DNA of 13,411 nt. It comes from Avichristensenella sp031550455 (GTDB taxonomy: Bacteria; Bacillota; Clostridia; Christensenellales; Aristaeellaceae). The DNA lies in NCBI GenBank assembly GCA_031550455.1, contig JAVBOQ010000247.1, positions 1 through 13,411 on the forward strand, given 5' to 3'. The position numbers were made by a program, and so were the translations under genes. Shown one piece after another: positions 6,266 through 13,257 of the stretch (its first letter is position 1; each line of letters opens with the position of its first letter). The notes under the pieces were generated by a model that ran no database searches, had not been told where the DNA came from, and was given only the letters and a program-made list of their open reading frames with translations.

Positions 6266-8410
6266 ATGAAAAGAACGATCGCAACGCTTCTATCGGTTCT
6301 GCTGATCATTGCGCTTGTGCCGTCGGCGGTTGGCGAAAGCGGCGAAACGCCGCAATATGAGGAAATCAGGCTGCCAATCCCGGCGGGCTACCTGCCGCTC
6401 GCGATGCAGGGCGAGCCGGACGGTTCCCTCCTGCTGCTCGCGGAGAACCCGGATGGCGCGTACTATTTCCTGCGTTGGAAAGCGCCGGAGGGCGAGCCGG
6501 ACGTGATCCCGCTCGCGGTGGAAGGCCTCGGCGCTTCCATAATGGACATCGCCCAGGACGGACAGATTCTGTTGCGCTCGCAGAGCCCGATTGCGGACGC
6601 AAAAGAGCCCGCGTATACCGAAGCGCACCCCGTTCTCTTTGTCTGGCTGGACGCGGGCGGCAACGAAACAGGCCGCCTCACAGTGGAAACAACCGGCTTT
6701 ACCAACATGGAAGCGCTGCCCGGAAGGCTGCTTGCGCTGACGGACATGGACACGGACACCGTCATCTACGACGATGCCGGCAAGGCCATCCACCGCATGT
6801 CCCCGATGGGCATCATGAGCACCCTTTCCGACGCCACCACGCTGTACGCCTTCGGGCAGGGCGTGATGCTGCGCTGGTCGCTTGACACATTTGAAAGGCT
6901 GCCGCTGACGCGCGTCAGTTGGCAGTACATGGGCGCGACGGCGTTTGGCCCGGATCAAACGATCTTCAGCGTGGAAAACGAAGGGATCATGGAACTGGAC
7001 GCGGCGGAAGGCAGGATGGTCAAGCGCATGGATGTGCTCGGCACCGACCTTGGCGATCCGGACACGTACACGCTTGGCTTTGCCGTGTTGCCGGACGGGA
7101 CGTTCGCGGTGTGCACTCAAAACGTGACGTACGCCGGATCCGGCGACCCTTCAGCCTATGAAGGCAAACACATTTCCATCTATCGCAGGCTTACGGAGAA
7201 CAGGAAGCGCGCGCCGTTTGTCATCACCAGCTTGCGCGCGCCAAACAGGCTGCTGCAAAGGGCCGCCTCCGAATTTCAAAGGGCGCACCCGGAGCTGAAG
7301 GTGGAGACGCGCATCCTCGACAATTTTCAGGTCTCCGGCGGCATGCTGAAGGAAGACGCCCTCCGCGTGATCAACACGGAGTTGCTGGCCGGCGGCGGCG
7401 GCGACGTGCTGGTGCTGGACGGGCTGCCCGTCCGGCAGATGATGGAACGCGGCATGCTGCGGGACATCACGGCGGTGGCGGACGGCGCGGGGCTTCTGCC
7501 GGGCATCCGGCAGAGCATCCCGCACGAGGACGGCAATGTATACGCGATCCCGGCGCACTTCAGCGTCATCCTGCTGTGGGGCAAGAAGGACGCGATTGCA
7601 AGCATCCGTACGTTTCCGGATATTCTCACAGCGCCGATCGCGCCGGGACAGGCGCGCCTGCCAACGTTCGGCTGGGACATGCGGCTGACACAGTTTCTCG
7701 CCTCCTGCACGCGGGATTTTCTGGACGAACAAGGGCAGTTTGACTTTGAATCCGAGGCGTTCATCGCGTTTTTGCAGACCCTGTATGATATCTACAACGA
7801 GTTTCTTCCCGATCCCAGCCTGGACGAATACGCCCGGTACCAACAGGAACTCAGCGACATGCGCAACGGCTATATCGCGATGTACCCGTATCAGACATAC
7901 AGTTTCTTCAACACAAACGACAATTACGACCTCTTTGGCCCGGCGGAGGCCGCGGCCATTCTGATGCCCTCCATGCGCGCGCCGGGCAATTCGTACGTCC
8001 CGGAAACGCGGCTTGGCGTCCCTGCGAGCGCGAAGGATCCCGCGCTTTCCGAGGCGTTCATCCGGCTGGTGTTGCGCGAGGATATCCGGGAATATGGCAT
8101 GTTCACGGAGTTTTCCACGGTGCGCGCCAAGCTGGACACGGCCCTTGAGGAGGCGATTGAGCGCAGCCGCAACAATGACGCCATGCACATCATTGACGAC
8201 GGTGTGACGCGCGACCTGTACGAGGCGGACGAGGCCTTCCTGCTGAACCTGCGCGCGCAGATGGACCTGCTCACCGAGGCCGTCGATTATGACGAAACCA
8301 TCGTCCAGTTCATCTTGGAGGAGACGGCGCCGTTTTTTCAGGGCGCCGTGTCGGCCGAGGAGGCCGCCCGCGCCATCGCGCAGCGCGCGTGGCTGTATGT
8401 AAACGAGTAG
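6266..8410 (+). CDS. Secreted solute-binding protein (SBP_bac_1-like) with propeller-like N-terminal half
   Basis: The 714-residue product starts with a Sec signal peptide (MKR, hydrophobic LLSVLLIIALVPSAVG, cleavage probably near residue 23). There is no lipobox cysteine, unlike most Gram-positive solute-binding proteins. Residues about 35-315 consist of repeated beta-strand units with DG/PDG turns (for example MQGEPDGSLLLLAENPDG, DIAQDGQILLRSQ, AVLPDGTFAVCTQN), suggestive of a beta-propeller. From residue 318 the sequence follows extracellular family-1 binding proteins: LLQRAASEFQRAHPELKVE, then INTELLAGGGGDVLVLDGLPVRQMMERGMLRDIT, VYAIPAHFSVILLWGKKDA, and a C-terminal helical lobe. Ordinary members are about 400-450 residues, so the N-terminal half is additional. 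ATG at 6266 was chosen from GGAGG at 6256-6260; the upstream frame lies in repeat DNA. No permease or ATPase gene is adjacent, so ligand and transporter are unknown. Confidence 0.8.
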   Translation: MKRTIATLLSVLLIIALVPSAVGESGETPQYEEIRLPIPAGYLPLAMQGEPDGSLLLLAENPDGAYYFLRWKAPEGEPDVIPLAVEGLGASIMDIAQDGQILLRSQSPIADAKEPAYTEAHPVLFVWLDAGGNETGRLTVETTGFTNMEALPGRLLALTDMDTDTVIYDDAGKAIHRMSPMGIMSTLSDATTLYAFGQGVMLRWSLDTFERLPLTRVSWQYMGATAFGPDQTIFSVENEGIMELDAAEGRMVKRMDVLGTDLGDPDTYTLGFAVLPDGTFAVCTQNVTYAGSGDPSAYEGKHISIYRRLTENRKRAPFVITSLRAPNRLLQRAASEFQRAHPELKVETRILDNFQVSGGMLKEDALRVINTELLAGGGGDVLVLDGLPVRQMMERGMLRDITAVADGAGLLPGIRQSIPHEDGNVYAIPAHFSVILLWGKKDAIASIRTFPDILTAPIAPGQARLPTFGWDMRLTQFLASCTRDFLDEQGQFDFESEAFIAFLQTLYDIYNEFLPDPSLDEYARYQQELSDMRNGYIAMYPYQTYSFFNTNDNYDLFGPAEAAAILMPSMRAPGNSYVPETRLGVPASAKDPALSEAFIRLVLREDIREYGMFTEFSTVRAKLDTALEEAIERSRNNDAMHIIDDGVTRDLYEADEAFLLNLRAQMDLLTEAVDYDETIVQFILEETAPFFQGAVSAEEAARAIAQRAWLYVNE

Positions 8411-8473
8411 CGCCTCCGCCCTCCCTGTCACAAACCGCGCTCCCGCATAGGATGATAGCGGGAAGGTATGCTC

Positions 8474-8542
8474 ATACCAGTTCCAGTTACGGATTGCCCG
8501 TATCTCGCGATCTATCGTGCACTCGCTAACTGGAAATGGTAT
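8474..8542. repeat. 16-bp inverted repeat (15/16) upstream of the collagen-like gene
   Basis: The 8410-8572 gap contains ATACCAGTTCCAGTTA (8474-8489) and, inverted, TAACTGGAAATGGTAT (8527-8542), matching at 15 of 16 positions around 37 nt. A competing small stem, GGTATG (8465-8470) with CATACC (8473-8478), overlaps the left arm. A 12-nt relative lies at 9723-9734, past the far end of the gene. It may be a dispersed repeat, a leader structure or an operator. The rest of the gap has only a 5-bp stem near 8445-8463 with no U tract. Confidence 0.65.
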
Positions 8543-8545
8543 AAA
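8537..8545 (+). promoter_or_regulatory. Possible extended -10 promoter for the collagen-like gene
   Basis: TGG followed by TATAAA (8540-8545) makes an extended -10 element 26 nt before the ATG at 8572. No good -35 box is seen at 16-18 nt. The element overlaps the right arm of the inverted repeat, so folding or protein binding there could control it. Confidence 0.35.
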
Positions 8546-8571
8546 ACGTGATAATGCGGAGGATTTTTCCA

Positions 8572-9672
8572 ATGAACACATTGCAAAACGACGCGTGCGG
8601 CGTCCGGTGCGCGCAAGCTTGCCCGAGTGCGGGACGCGTCGTCACAGGGCCGACAGGCCCGGCGGGCCAGACGGGCGCTACAGGCCCGGCGGGCCCCGCC
8701 GGGCCGCAAGGCGCGCCGGGCGCTGCCGGGGCAACCGGCGCAACGGGGAGCACCGGCCCGACCGGCCCCGGCATCCCGCAAATCAACGCGATTTATGTGA
8801 CTTCCAACGTGGGCGATCAGCTCACACGGATCGACGGCGATACAAACACGGTTACGGCCACCGCGACGATCAACGGCCCGCGCGGCGTCGCGGTCAACAG
8901 GGCAATGGACAGGGTGTTTGCGGTCAGTTCGTCGGACGGCGCTGTGTACGTATACCCACGCGACCTGTCCGGCGCGCTGGCGAACATTTCGACCGGCGGC
9001 GTATTGCCGTTTCTGATCGCGATCAATCCGTCGATGAACACCCTGTACGCGACCAATGTCGTGACGGACAATATGGGCATGATCGACCCGCTGACCAACA
9101 CGCTCCTGCGGACAATCACGACCGGGTCAGCGCCGGGCGGCGTCGCCGTCAATCCGGTGACGAACCGCATCTATGTCGCGAACGGCGGGCCGAACAACAC
9201 CGTTTCGGTCATTGACGCGGTTACCGCGGCAAACATCACGACGATCCCGGTCGGCCGCGATCCCGGCTTCGTCGCGGTGAACCCGCTGACGAACCTGATC
9301 TATGTGCCGAGCTTTCTGGACAACTCCGTCGCCGTGATCAACGGCGCGACGAACACGGTCTTAACGACGATCACCAGCGGCGTGGGGCCAAACGCGATCG
9401 GCGTCGCCGTTAACACGGCGCTGAACCTTGTGTTTGTCACGAACTTTGGCGGCGGCACGGTGTCGGTCTACCGCGGCGCGAACCATACGCTGCTGACGCA
9501 GGTGACGGTCGGAGGAAGCCCGCGCGGGGTCGCCGTCAACCAGAATACGAACCGCGTCTATGTCGTGAACTTTACCGCCAACACCGTCCACGTATTGGAT
9601 GGCCTGACGTTCCAGGTCATCGCGACAATTCCTGTGGCGGCCGGCCCGTACGACGTGGCAGTGTATCCCTAA
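8572..9672 (+). CDS. Collagen-like / YVTN beta-propeller protein
   Basis: The 366-residue product has three parts. Residues 1-25 contain three cysteines (C9, C13, C17) and no recognisable signal peptide. Residues 26-67 are 14 uninterrupted Gly-X-Y triplets (GPT, GPA, GQT, GAT and similar), the collagen-like pattern. Residues about 70-366 hold seven copies of a YVTN-type unit of roughly 42 residues, each with an IYVTSN/VFVTNF-like strand and a GVAVNPxTNRIYV-like strand; the final DVAVYP could close the ring with the first unit, predicting a seven-bladed propeller. Short signal-less N-termini before Gly-X-Y regions recall BclA-type spore surface proteins, but that role is inference. GGAGG (8558-8562) lies 9 nt before the ATG; the slightly longer frame to 8548 has no such site. 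Function is unknown; surface display, adhesion or binding are the likely options. Confidence 0.88.
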   Translation: MNTLQNDACGVRCAQACPSAGRVVTGPTGPAGQTGATGPAGPAGPQGAPGAAGATGATGSTGPTGPGIPQINAIYVTSNVGDQLTRIDGDTNTVTATATINGPRGVAVNRAMDRVFAVSSSDGAVYVYPRDLSGALANISTGGVLPFLIAINPSMNTLYATNVVTDNMGMIDPLTNTLLRTITTGSAPGGVAVNPVTNRIYVANGGPNNTVSVIDAVTAANITTIPVGRDPGFVAVNPLTNLIYVPSFLDNSVAVINGATNTVLTTITSGVGPNAIGVAVNTALNLVFVTNFGGGTVSVYRGANHTLLTQVTVGGSPRGVAVNQNTNRVYVVNFTANTVHVLDGLTFQVIATIPVAAGPYDVAVYP

Positions 9673-9722
9673 GGCGACAACGCCGTATGGAAAAAGATCC
9701 GGCGCGACGATGCGGTAAGGTT

Positions 9723-9734
9723 TGGAATTGGTAT
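9723..9734 (+). repeat. Third copy of the ATACCA-TTCCA short motif
   Basis: TGGAATTGGTAT matches TGGAAATGGTAT (8531-8542) at 11 of 12 positions and is the inverted counterpart of ATACCAGTTCCA (8474-8485), again 11 of 12. It lies in the 61-nt gap between two converging genes and overlaps the nucleotidyltransferase stop by one base. No convincing terminator is seen in that gap. Confidence 0.45.
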
Positions 9735-10651
9735 TACTCCCAAAGCCTCTCCGGATAAACGCCCGCGTCGGTCATCTCCCGAATCGCCCTTTGGACAACC
9801 GGCAGGTCGTTCGCGTACGTGATGCCGTACCAGCGTTCCGCGCAGGGCAGCACCGCGGCGCGCGCGACGCCGTCCCGGATCGTGTCGCTGACGACCTCCG
9901 GCAGGAAGTACTCGGCTTTGAGCGGATTGACGCGCAGCGCGGTTTCGAGGAAGGCGTCAAACCGCCCGTCCAGTTCGCGCGCAAAATCGCCGGTGAAGCC
10001 CCAGAGGTTCATCGACGCGACGGCGTCGTCCGGCAGCCGACGGTACAGCAGATTATCCTCCGTGTACATCGGCCCGTCGCATGTGTCAATGATGTGCGTC
10101 CGCTCGCGTATCTCCGTCAGTTCGCCGTCTTCGTTCGCCGCACAGATCCCGCGCGCCACGGATCCGCTTTCTGACAGCGTGTTTTTCAACTGGAAGCCCA
10201 CCAGCGCATATTGCCCGGCTGTGCCGGGCTTTCTTGACGCCAGGAATTCAAAGACCGCGCGGTAGCTCTCGCGCCCGTAATAGTCGTCCGCGTTGATCGC
10301 CGCGAACGGTCCGTCGATCATCGCGCGCGCGGCGCGCACCGCGTGCCCGGTGCCCCACGGCTTTGTCCGGCCTTCGGGCACGGCGCGCCCGGAAGGCATG
10401 TCGTCGAGCCGCTGCACGGCGAAGCGCGCGTTCAACCGCCCGTTGAGCCGGGCGCGCATTTCGTCCGGAAAATCCTTTTCCATCGCCGCGCTGATGACAA
10501 ACACAACGTCCTCAAACCCCGCGCGCATGGCGTCATACAGCGAATAATCCATCAGCGCCTGCTGGTTAGGCCCCACGGCGCGCGTCTGCTTTTGCCCGCC
10601 GAACCGGCTGCCGAGCCCGGCCGCCATCACCACCAGAAGCGGTTTGCGCAT
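9734..10651 (-). CDS. Sugar-phosphate-type nucleotidyltransferase (NTP_transferase family)
   Basis: The 305-residue product begins with the nucleotide-binding signature AAGLGSRFGGQKQ (residues 10-22), as in enzymes that join NTP and a sugar phosphate to make NDP-sugars in the cytosol. The metal-binding acidic pair is seen in AINADDYYG (D122/D123), and GTGHAVRAA is the usual conserved helix before it. The segment LWGFTGDFARELDGRF fits the C-terminal half. The usual G-x-x-K lysine is preceded by GGQ, an ordinary variant. The sugar and nucleotide cannot be assigned and no sugar-pathway gene is adjacent. I used the ATG at 10651, with GAGGAGGGG about 5 nt upstream on the minus strand, rather than the 24-codon extension. 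It converges on the collagen-like gene and diverges from the reductase gene. Confidence 0.88.
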   Translation of the reverse strand: MRKPLLVVMAAGLGSRFGGQKQTRAVGPNQQALMDYSLYDAMRAGFEDVVFVISAAMEKDFPDEMRARLNGRLNARFAVQRLDDMPSGRAVPEGRTKPWGTGHAVRAARAMIDGPFAAINADDYYGRESYRAVFEFLASRKPGTAGQYALVGFQLKNTLSESGSVARGICAANEDGELTEIRERTHIIDTCDGPMYTEDNLLYRRLPDDAVASMNLWGFTGDFARELDGRFDAFLETALRVNPLKAEYFLPEVVSDTIRDGVARAAVLPCAERWYGITYANDLPVVQRAIREMTDAGVYPERLWE

Positions 10652-10679
10652 GCGATCCCCTCCTCTGCCATTCATAGAC

Positions 10680-10708
10680 ACGATAGCTCGATTTCGCGGC
10701 TGTGTCAA
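10680..10708 (-). promoter_or_regulatory. Sigma-A promoter for the nucleotidyltransferase gene
   Basis: On the minus strand, a perfect TTGACA (10708-10703) and TATCGT (10685-10680) are 17 nt apart. The -10 lies 28 nt before the ATG at 10651. A large dyad (10710-10742) begins one base upstream of the -35. Confidence 0.65.
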
Positions 10709-10709
10709 G

Positions 10710-10742
10710 CAGGGCGATTTCATTTACAATGAAATCACCCTG
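10710..10742. promoter_or_regulatory. Large dyad between two divergent promoters
   Basis: Arms CAGGGCGATTTCATT (10710-10724) and AATGAAATCACCCTG (10728-10742) pair over 15 positions with one mismatch around a 3-nt spacer. It lies between the minus-strand promoter (10680-10708) and the plus-strand promoter (10761-10789), where a shared operator would sit. There is no U tract on the plus side, and minus-strand transcription starts beyond it, so a terminator role is unlikely. It matches no operator consensus I recognise. Confidence 0.5.
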
Positions 10743-10760
10743 TGTTTCAAGTCCACGCCG

Positions 10761-10789
10761 TTTTCTTTTGCGCGCGGCGGTGATATAAT
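10761..10789 (+). promoter_or_regulatory. Putative extended -10 promoter of the reductase gene
   Basis: TGA precedes a perfect TATAAT (10784-10789), an extended -10 element. At 17-nt spacing the -35 is TTTTCT (10761-10766), as in front of ptb. The -10 is 47 nt upstream of the ATG at 10837. Confidence 0.5.
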
Positions 10790-10836
10790 CAGGCGAGGAA
10801 CGCCACGCGACAAATTCGTGCAACGGAGGTACTGTG

Positions 10837-12105
10837 ATGCCGGCCATGGTCAAGTGCGTGATTTGCGGCGCTGTTTTTGAGGCGGGCGCAAGCCTGTGCC
10901 CTGTCTGCGGCGTCGGCCCGGAGCATTTTGTGCCCGCCGACGCGCCGCCCGCCGCCTTTCGGCGCGACACGAACGAAAGAATGCTGATTCTGGGCGGCGG
11001 CACGGCCGCGCTTTCCGCCGCGGCCGCGATCCGTGAGCGCAACGCGACGTGCGCGATCGTGATGGTCACCGACGAACCCGTTCCGCCGTACAGCCGCCCG
11101 ATGCTCACCAAGGCGTTCGGCGAGGACTACCCGGCGATCGCGCTGCGCGACGAGGCATGGTACGCCGAAAACAACATTCTCGCGCTGACCGGGCGGACGG
11201 TCACGGCGATCAACGCCGACGCGCGCGAGGTAACGATCGACGGGAGCTTCCGCCTCGCGTACGACAAATGTGTCTACGCGCTTGGCGCGCGGTGCTTTGT
11301 CCCGCCGTTTCCCGGCGCGGATCTGCCGGGGACGTTTGCCATCCGAAGCCTTCGCGACGCGCGGGCGCTGTCTGAATTCATTCGAACCGGCAAAAAAACC
11401 GCCGTCGTCATCGGCGGCGGCGTGCTCGGCCTGGAAATGGCGTGGTCGCTTCAAAAAAACGGCTGCTGTGTGACCGTCCTGGAAATGTCCGAGCGCCTGA
11501 TGTCGCGCCAACTTGACGCCGAGGCTTCCGCGATGCTGAAAGAGGCGGCTGAACGCGTCGGCACACGCGTGCTGACGGGCGTCAAAATCGAAAAAATCGA
11601 CGGTTCAGACCATGTCGCCGCCGTGCTGCTCGGCGACGGGACACGCCTTCCCGCCGATCTGGTCGCCATCGCGTGCGGCGTGCGCCCGAACACCGCCGTG
11701 GCCCAGGCGGCGGGCGCCGCAAACGGCCGTGCGGTGTCTGTCAACGAACGGATGGAAACGTCGCTCGACCGTGTGTACGCCTGCGGCGACTGCGCGGAGG
11801 TCGGCGGCGTCAACGCGGCCATCTGGCCCGTCGCCACCGAGATGGGCCGCGTCGCCGGCGCGAACGCCGCGGGCGACCCCGTCGAATACAAACCGGTGTC
11901 GCTCGCCATCACGTTTTCCGGCATGGGTACCGCGCTGTACGCAGACGGCGCGGCCGCGAACCCGGAGACGGCCACCCGCATCGAGCGCGCGCGCGACGAC
12001 GCGGCGCACACGCTGGAAAAGCGCTTCTATGTCGGGAACCGCCTCGCGGGCGTCATCCTGCTCGGCGACATTCGGAACGCCGCGCGGTACGCCGGCGCGA
12101 TATAG
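10837..12105 (+). CDS. Rubredoxin-like domain / FAD-dependent NAD(P)H oxidoreductase
   Basis: The 422-residue product begins with a short metal-binding knuckle domain (C7, C10, C21, C24: KCVICG and LCPVCG), resembling the rubredoxin-type domain of rubrerythrins and expected to hold Fe or Zn. A pyridine nucleotide-disulfide type reductase follows. Its FAD Rossmann loop is at GGGTAALSA (53-61), the NAD(P)H loop at IGGGVLGLE (192-200), and the second FAD motif at YACGDCAE (314-321). It lacks the redox CxxC of thioredoxin or lipoamide reductases, so it fits the NADH:rubredoxin / nitrite reductase-like group. A plausible job is electron delivery from NAD(P)H in oxygen or peroxide detoxification, but the acceptor is unknown. 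GGAGG (10825-10829) is 7 nt from the ATG at 10837. A GTG one codon earlier (10834) is closer than usual. Confidence 0.88.
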   Translation: MPAMVKCVICGAVFEAGASLCPVCGVGPEHFVPADAPPAAFRRDTNERMLILGGGTAALSAAAAIRERNATCAIVMVTDEPVPPYSRPMLTKAFGEDYPAIALRDEAWYAENNILALTGRTVTAINADAREVTIDGSFRLAYDKCVYALGARCFVPPFPGADLPGTFAIRSLRDARALSEFIRTGKKTAVVIGGGVLGLEMAWSLQKNGCCVTVLEMSERLMSRQLDAEASAMLKEAAERVGTRVLTGVKIEKIDGSDHVAAVLLGDGTRLPADLVAIACGVRPNTAVAQAAGAANGRAVSVNERMETSLDRVYACGDCAEVGGVNAAIWPVATEMGRVAGANAAGDPVEYKPVSLAITFSGMGTALYADGAAANPETATRIERARDDAAHTLEKRFYVGNRLAGVILLGDIRNAARYAGAI

Positions 12106-12123
12106 CGGCGAAAATGAAAACAC

Positions 12124-12159
12124 AAAAACGCATGAACCTCAGTTCATGCGTTTGCCCTG
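12124..12159. terminator. Bidirectional terminator hairpin between converging genes
   Basis: Arms AAACGCATGAAC (12126-12137) and GTTCATGCGTTT (12142-12153) form a perfect 12-bp stem with a 4-nt loop. On the minus strand it runs into TTTTT (12128-12124), a good intrinsic terminator for the PotD-like gene ending at 12166. On the plus strand it follows the reductase stop by 20 nt but continues GTTTGCCC, a weaker tail. All 36 nt are an exact inverted copy of 5949-5984. Confidence 0.8.
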
Positions 12160-12165
12160 ATTCCC

Positions 12166-13209
12166 CTACCGCGCGCTCTTGACCGCGAGCCAGATGCGGT
12201 CGTACAGCTTGACATCCTGCGAGATGTCGAGGAAGAACTCGCACTTGTCGAGCGTTTCCTGCGCCGGGAACAGCGTCTCGTTGGCCCGGGTTTCGTCGTC
12301 CAGCGCGTCATAGACCGCCTGGTTGGGCGTTGAATACCAGATTTCCTCGAAGTTCAGCATCGCGATGTCCGGGCGGCACATGAAATCGATGAACTTCTCG
12401 GCGTTTGATTTGTTCTTCGCGCCTTTGGGCACGCACATCGCGTCGACCCAGACGTTGGTGCCCTCTTCCGGCACGACGTACGAGAGGTTCTCGTTGTAGC
12501 CCTTGGCGTATTCGGCGTCGCCCGACCACATCAGCGCGAGGGCCGCCTCGCCCGCGATCATCTTGTCCTTGGTCTCGTCCACCTGATACGCCTTGACAAT
12601 GCCGCGCTTTTTCTGGTCGATCAGCGCTTCTTTCGCCTGATCGAGCGCCGCCTTGTCGCGCGTGTTCATCGAGTGGCCGAGCATCTTCAGCGTGACACCG
12701 ATCGAATCGCGCATCGAATCCATCATGAACACGTTGTCCTTGTACTCGTCGCTCCACATCGCTTTCCAACTCGTCACCGGTTCCTTGACCATCGTCGTGT
12801 TGTACAGGATGCCGACCGTACCCCACATGTATGGCACCGAATGCTTCGCGCCAGCGTCGTACGCCGGGCTCCGCAGCCATTCCATCGTGTGGGCGGCGTT
12901 CGGAATGTTCGCGTAGTCAAGCTCTTCTAACAGGTCTTCGCTGATCAGCCGCTCGATGATGTAATCGGACGGAAAGATCACGTCGTAGTTCGTCGGGTCG
13001 GCGCGCACCTGCACGAGCATGTCCTCGTTGGTGGTGAAGCGCATATAGTTCACTTTGATGCCGGTTTCCCGCTCAAACAGCTCCAGCGCTTCCTCACTGA
13101 TGTAGTCCTCCCAGTTAAACACGTTGACTTCCTCGGCGGCGAGCGCCACGGGCGCGGCGCATCCGGTCACCAGCAGCAGTACCAGAACGGCGGATAAGAA
13201 CCTTTTCAT
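12166..13209 (-). CDS. potD: Spermidine/putrescine-binding lipoprotein (PotD-like)
   Basis: The 347-residue product has the usual PotD length. It begins with a lipoprotein signal peptide, MKRFLSAVLVLLLVTGC, with lipobox LVTGC and the lipidated C17, so it should be anchored outside the membrane. The mature part shows PotD-family stretches: VNVFNWEDYISEEALELFE, VIFPSDYIIERL, and VPYMWGTVGILYN, then MWSGDAEYA and the WYSTPNQAVYD region near the C-terminus. It would deliver polyamines to a PotABC importer. In many genomes potD follows potA, potB and potC, but here over 200 nt upstream hold only repeats, so it appears to have its own promoter (a TATCAT at 13251-13246 is possible, with no good -35). 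AAGGAGG lies about 9 nt before the ATG at 13209. The stop is at 12168-12166, just before the shared terminator. Confidence 0.9.
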   Translation of the reverse strand: MKRFLSAVLVLLLVTGCAAPVALAAEEVNVFNWEDYISEEALELFERETGIKVNYMRFTTNEDMLVQVRADPTNYDVIFPSDYIIERLISEDLLEELDYANIPNAAHTMEWLRSPAYDAGAKHSVPYMWGTVGILYNTTMVKEPVTSWKAMWSDEYKDNVFMMDSMRDSIGVTLKMLGHSMNTRDKAALDQAKEALIDQKKRGIVKAYQVDETKDKMIAGEAALALMWSGDAEYAKGYNENLSYVVPEEGTNVWVDAMCVPKGAKNKSNAEKFIDFMCRPDIAMLNFEEIWYSTPNQAVYDALDDETRANETLFPAQETLDKCEFFLDISQDVKLYDRIWLAVKSAR

Positions 13210-13257
13210 GGCGGGAAACCTCCTTGATCGCAGATGTGGTGCGGTATGATATCTATG

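Noticed and set aside
8445..8463. Terminator after the solute-binding protein gene
   Set aside because: Only a 5-bp CCCGC/GCGGG stem with an 11-nt loop and no U tract; too weak to call.
7151..8581. A 476-codon minus-strand open frame antisense to the solute-binding protein gene
   Set aside because: Its composition is typical of antisense frames, it has no family motif, and the sense frame has a signal peptide, Shine-Dalgarno and recognisable domain.
8640..8772. Possible short tandem DNA repeat or CRISPR-like array
   Set aside because: The periodicity is 9 nt from Gly-X-Y codons inside an intact reading frame. There are no spacers or palindromic repeats.
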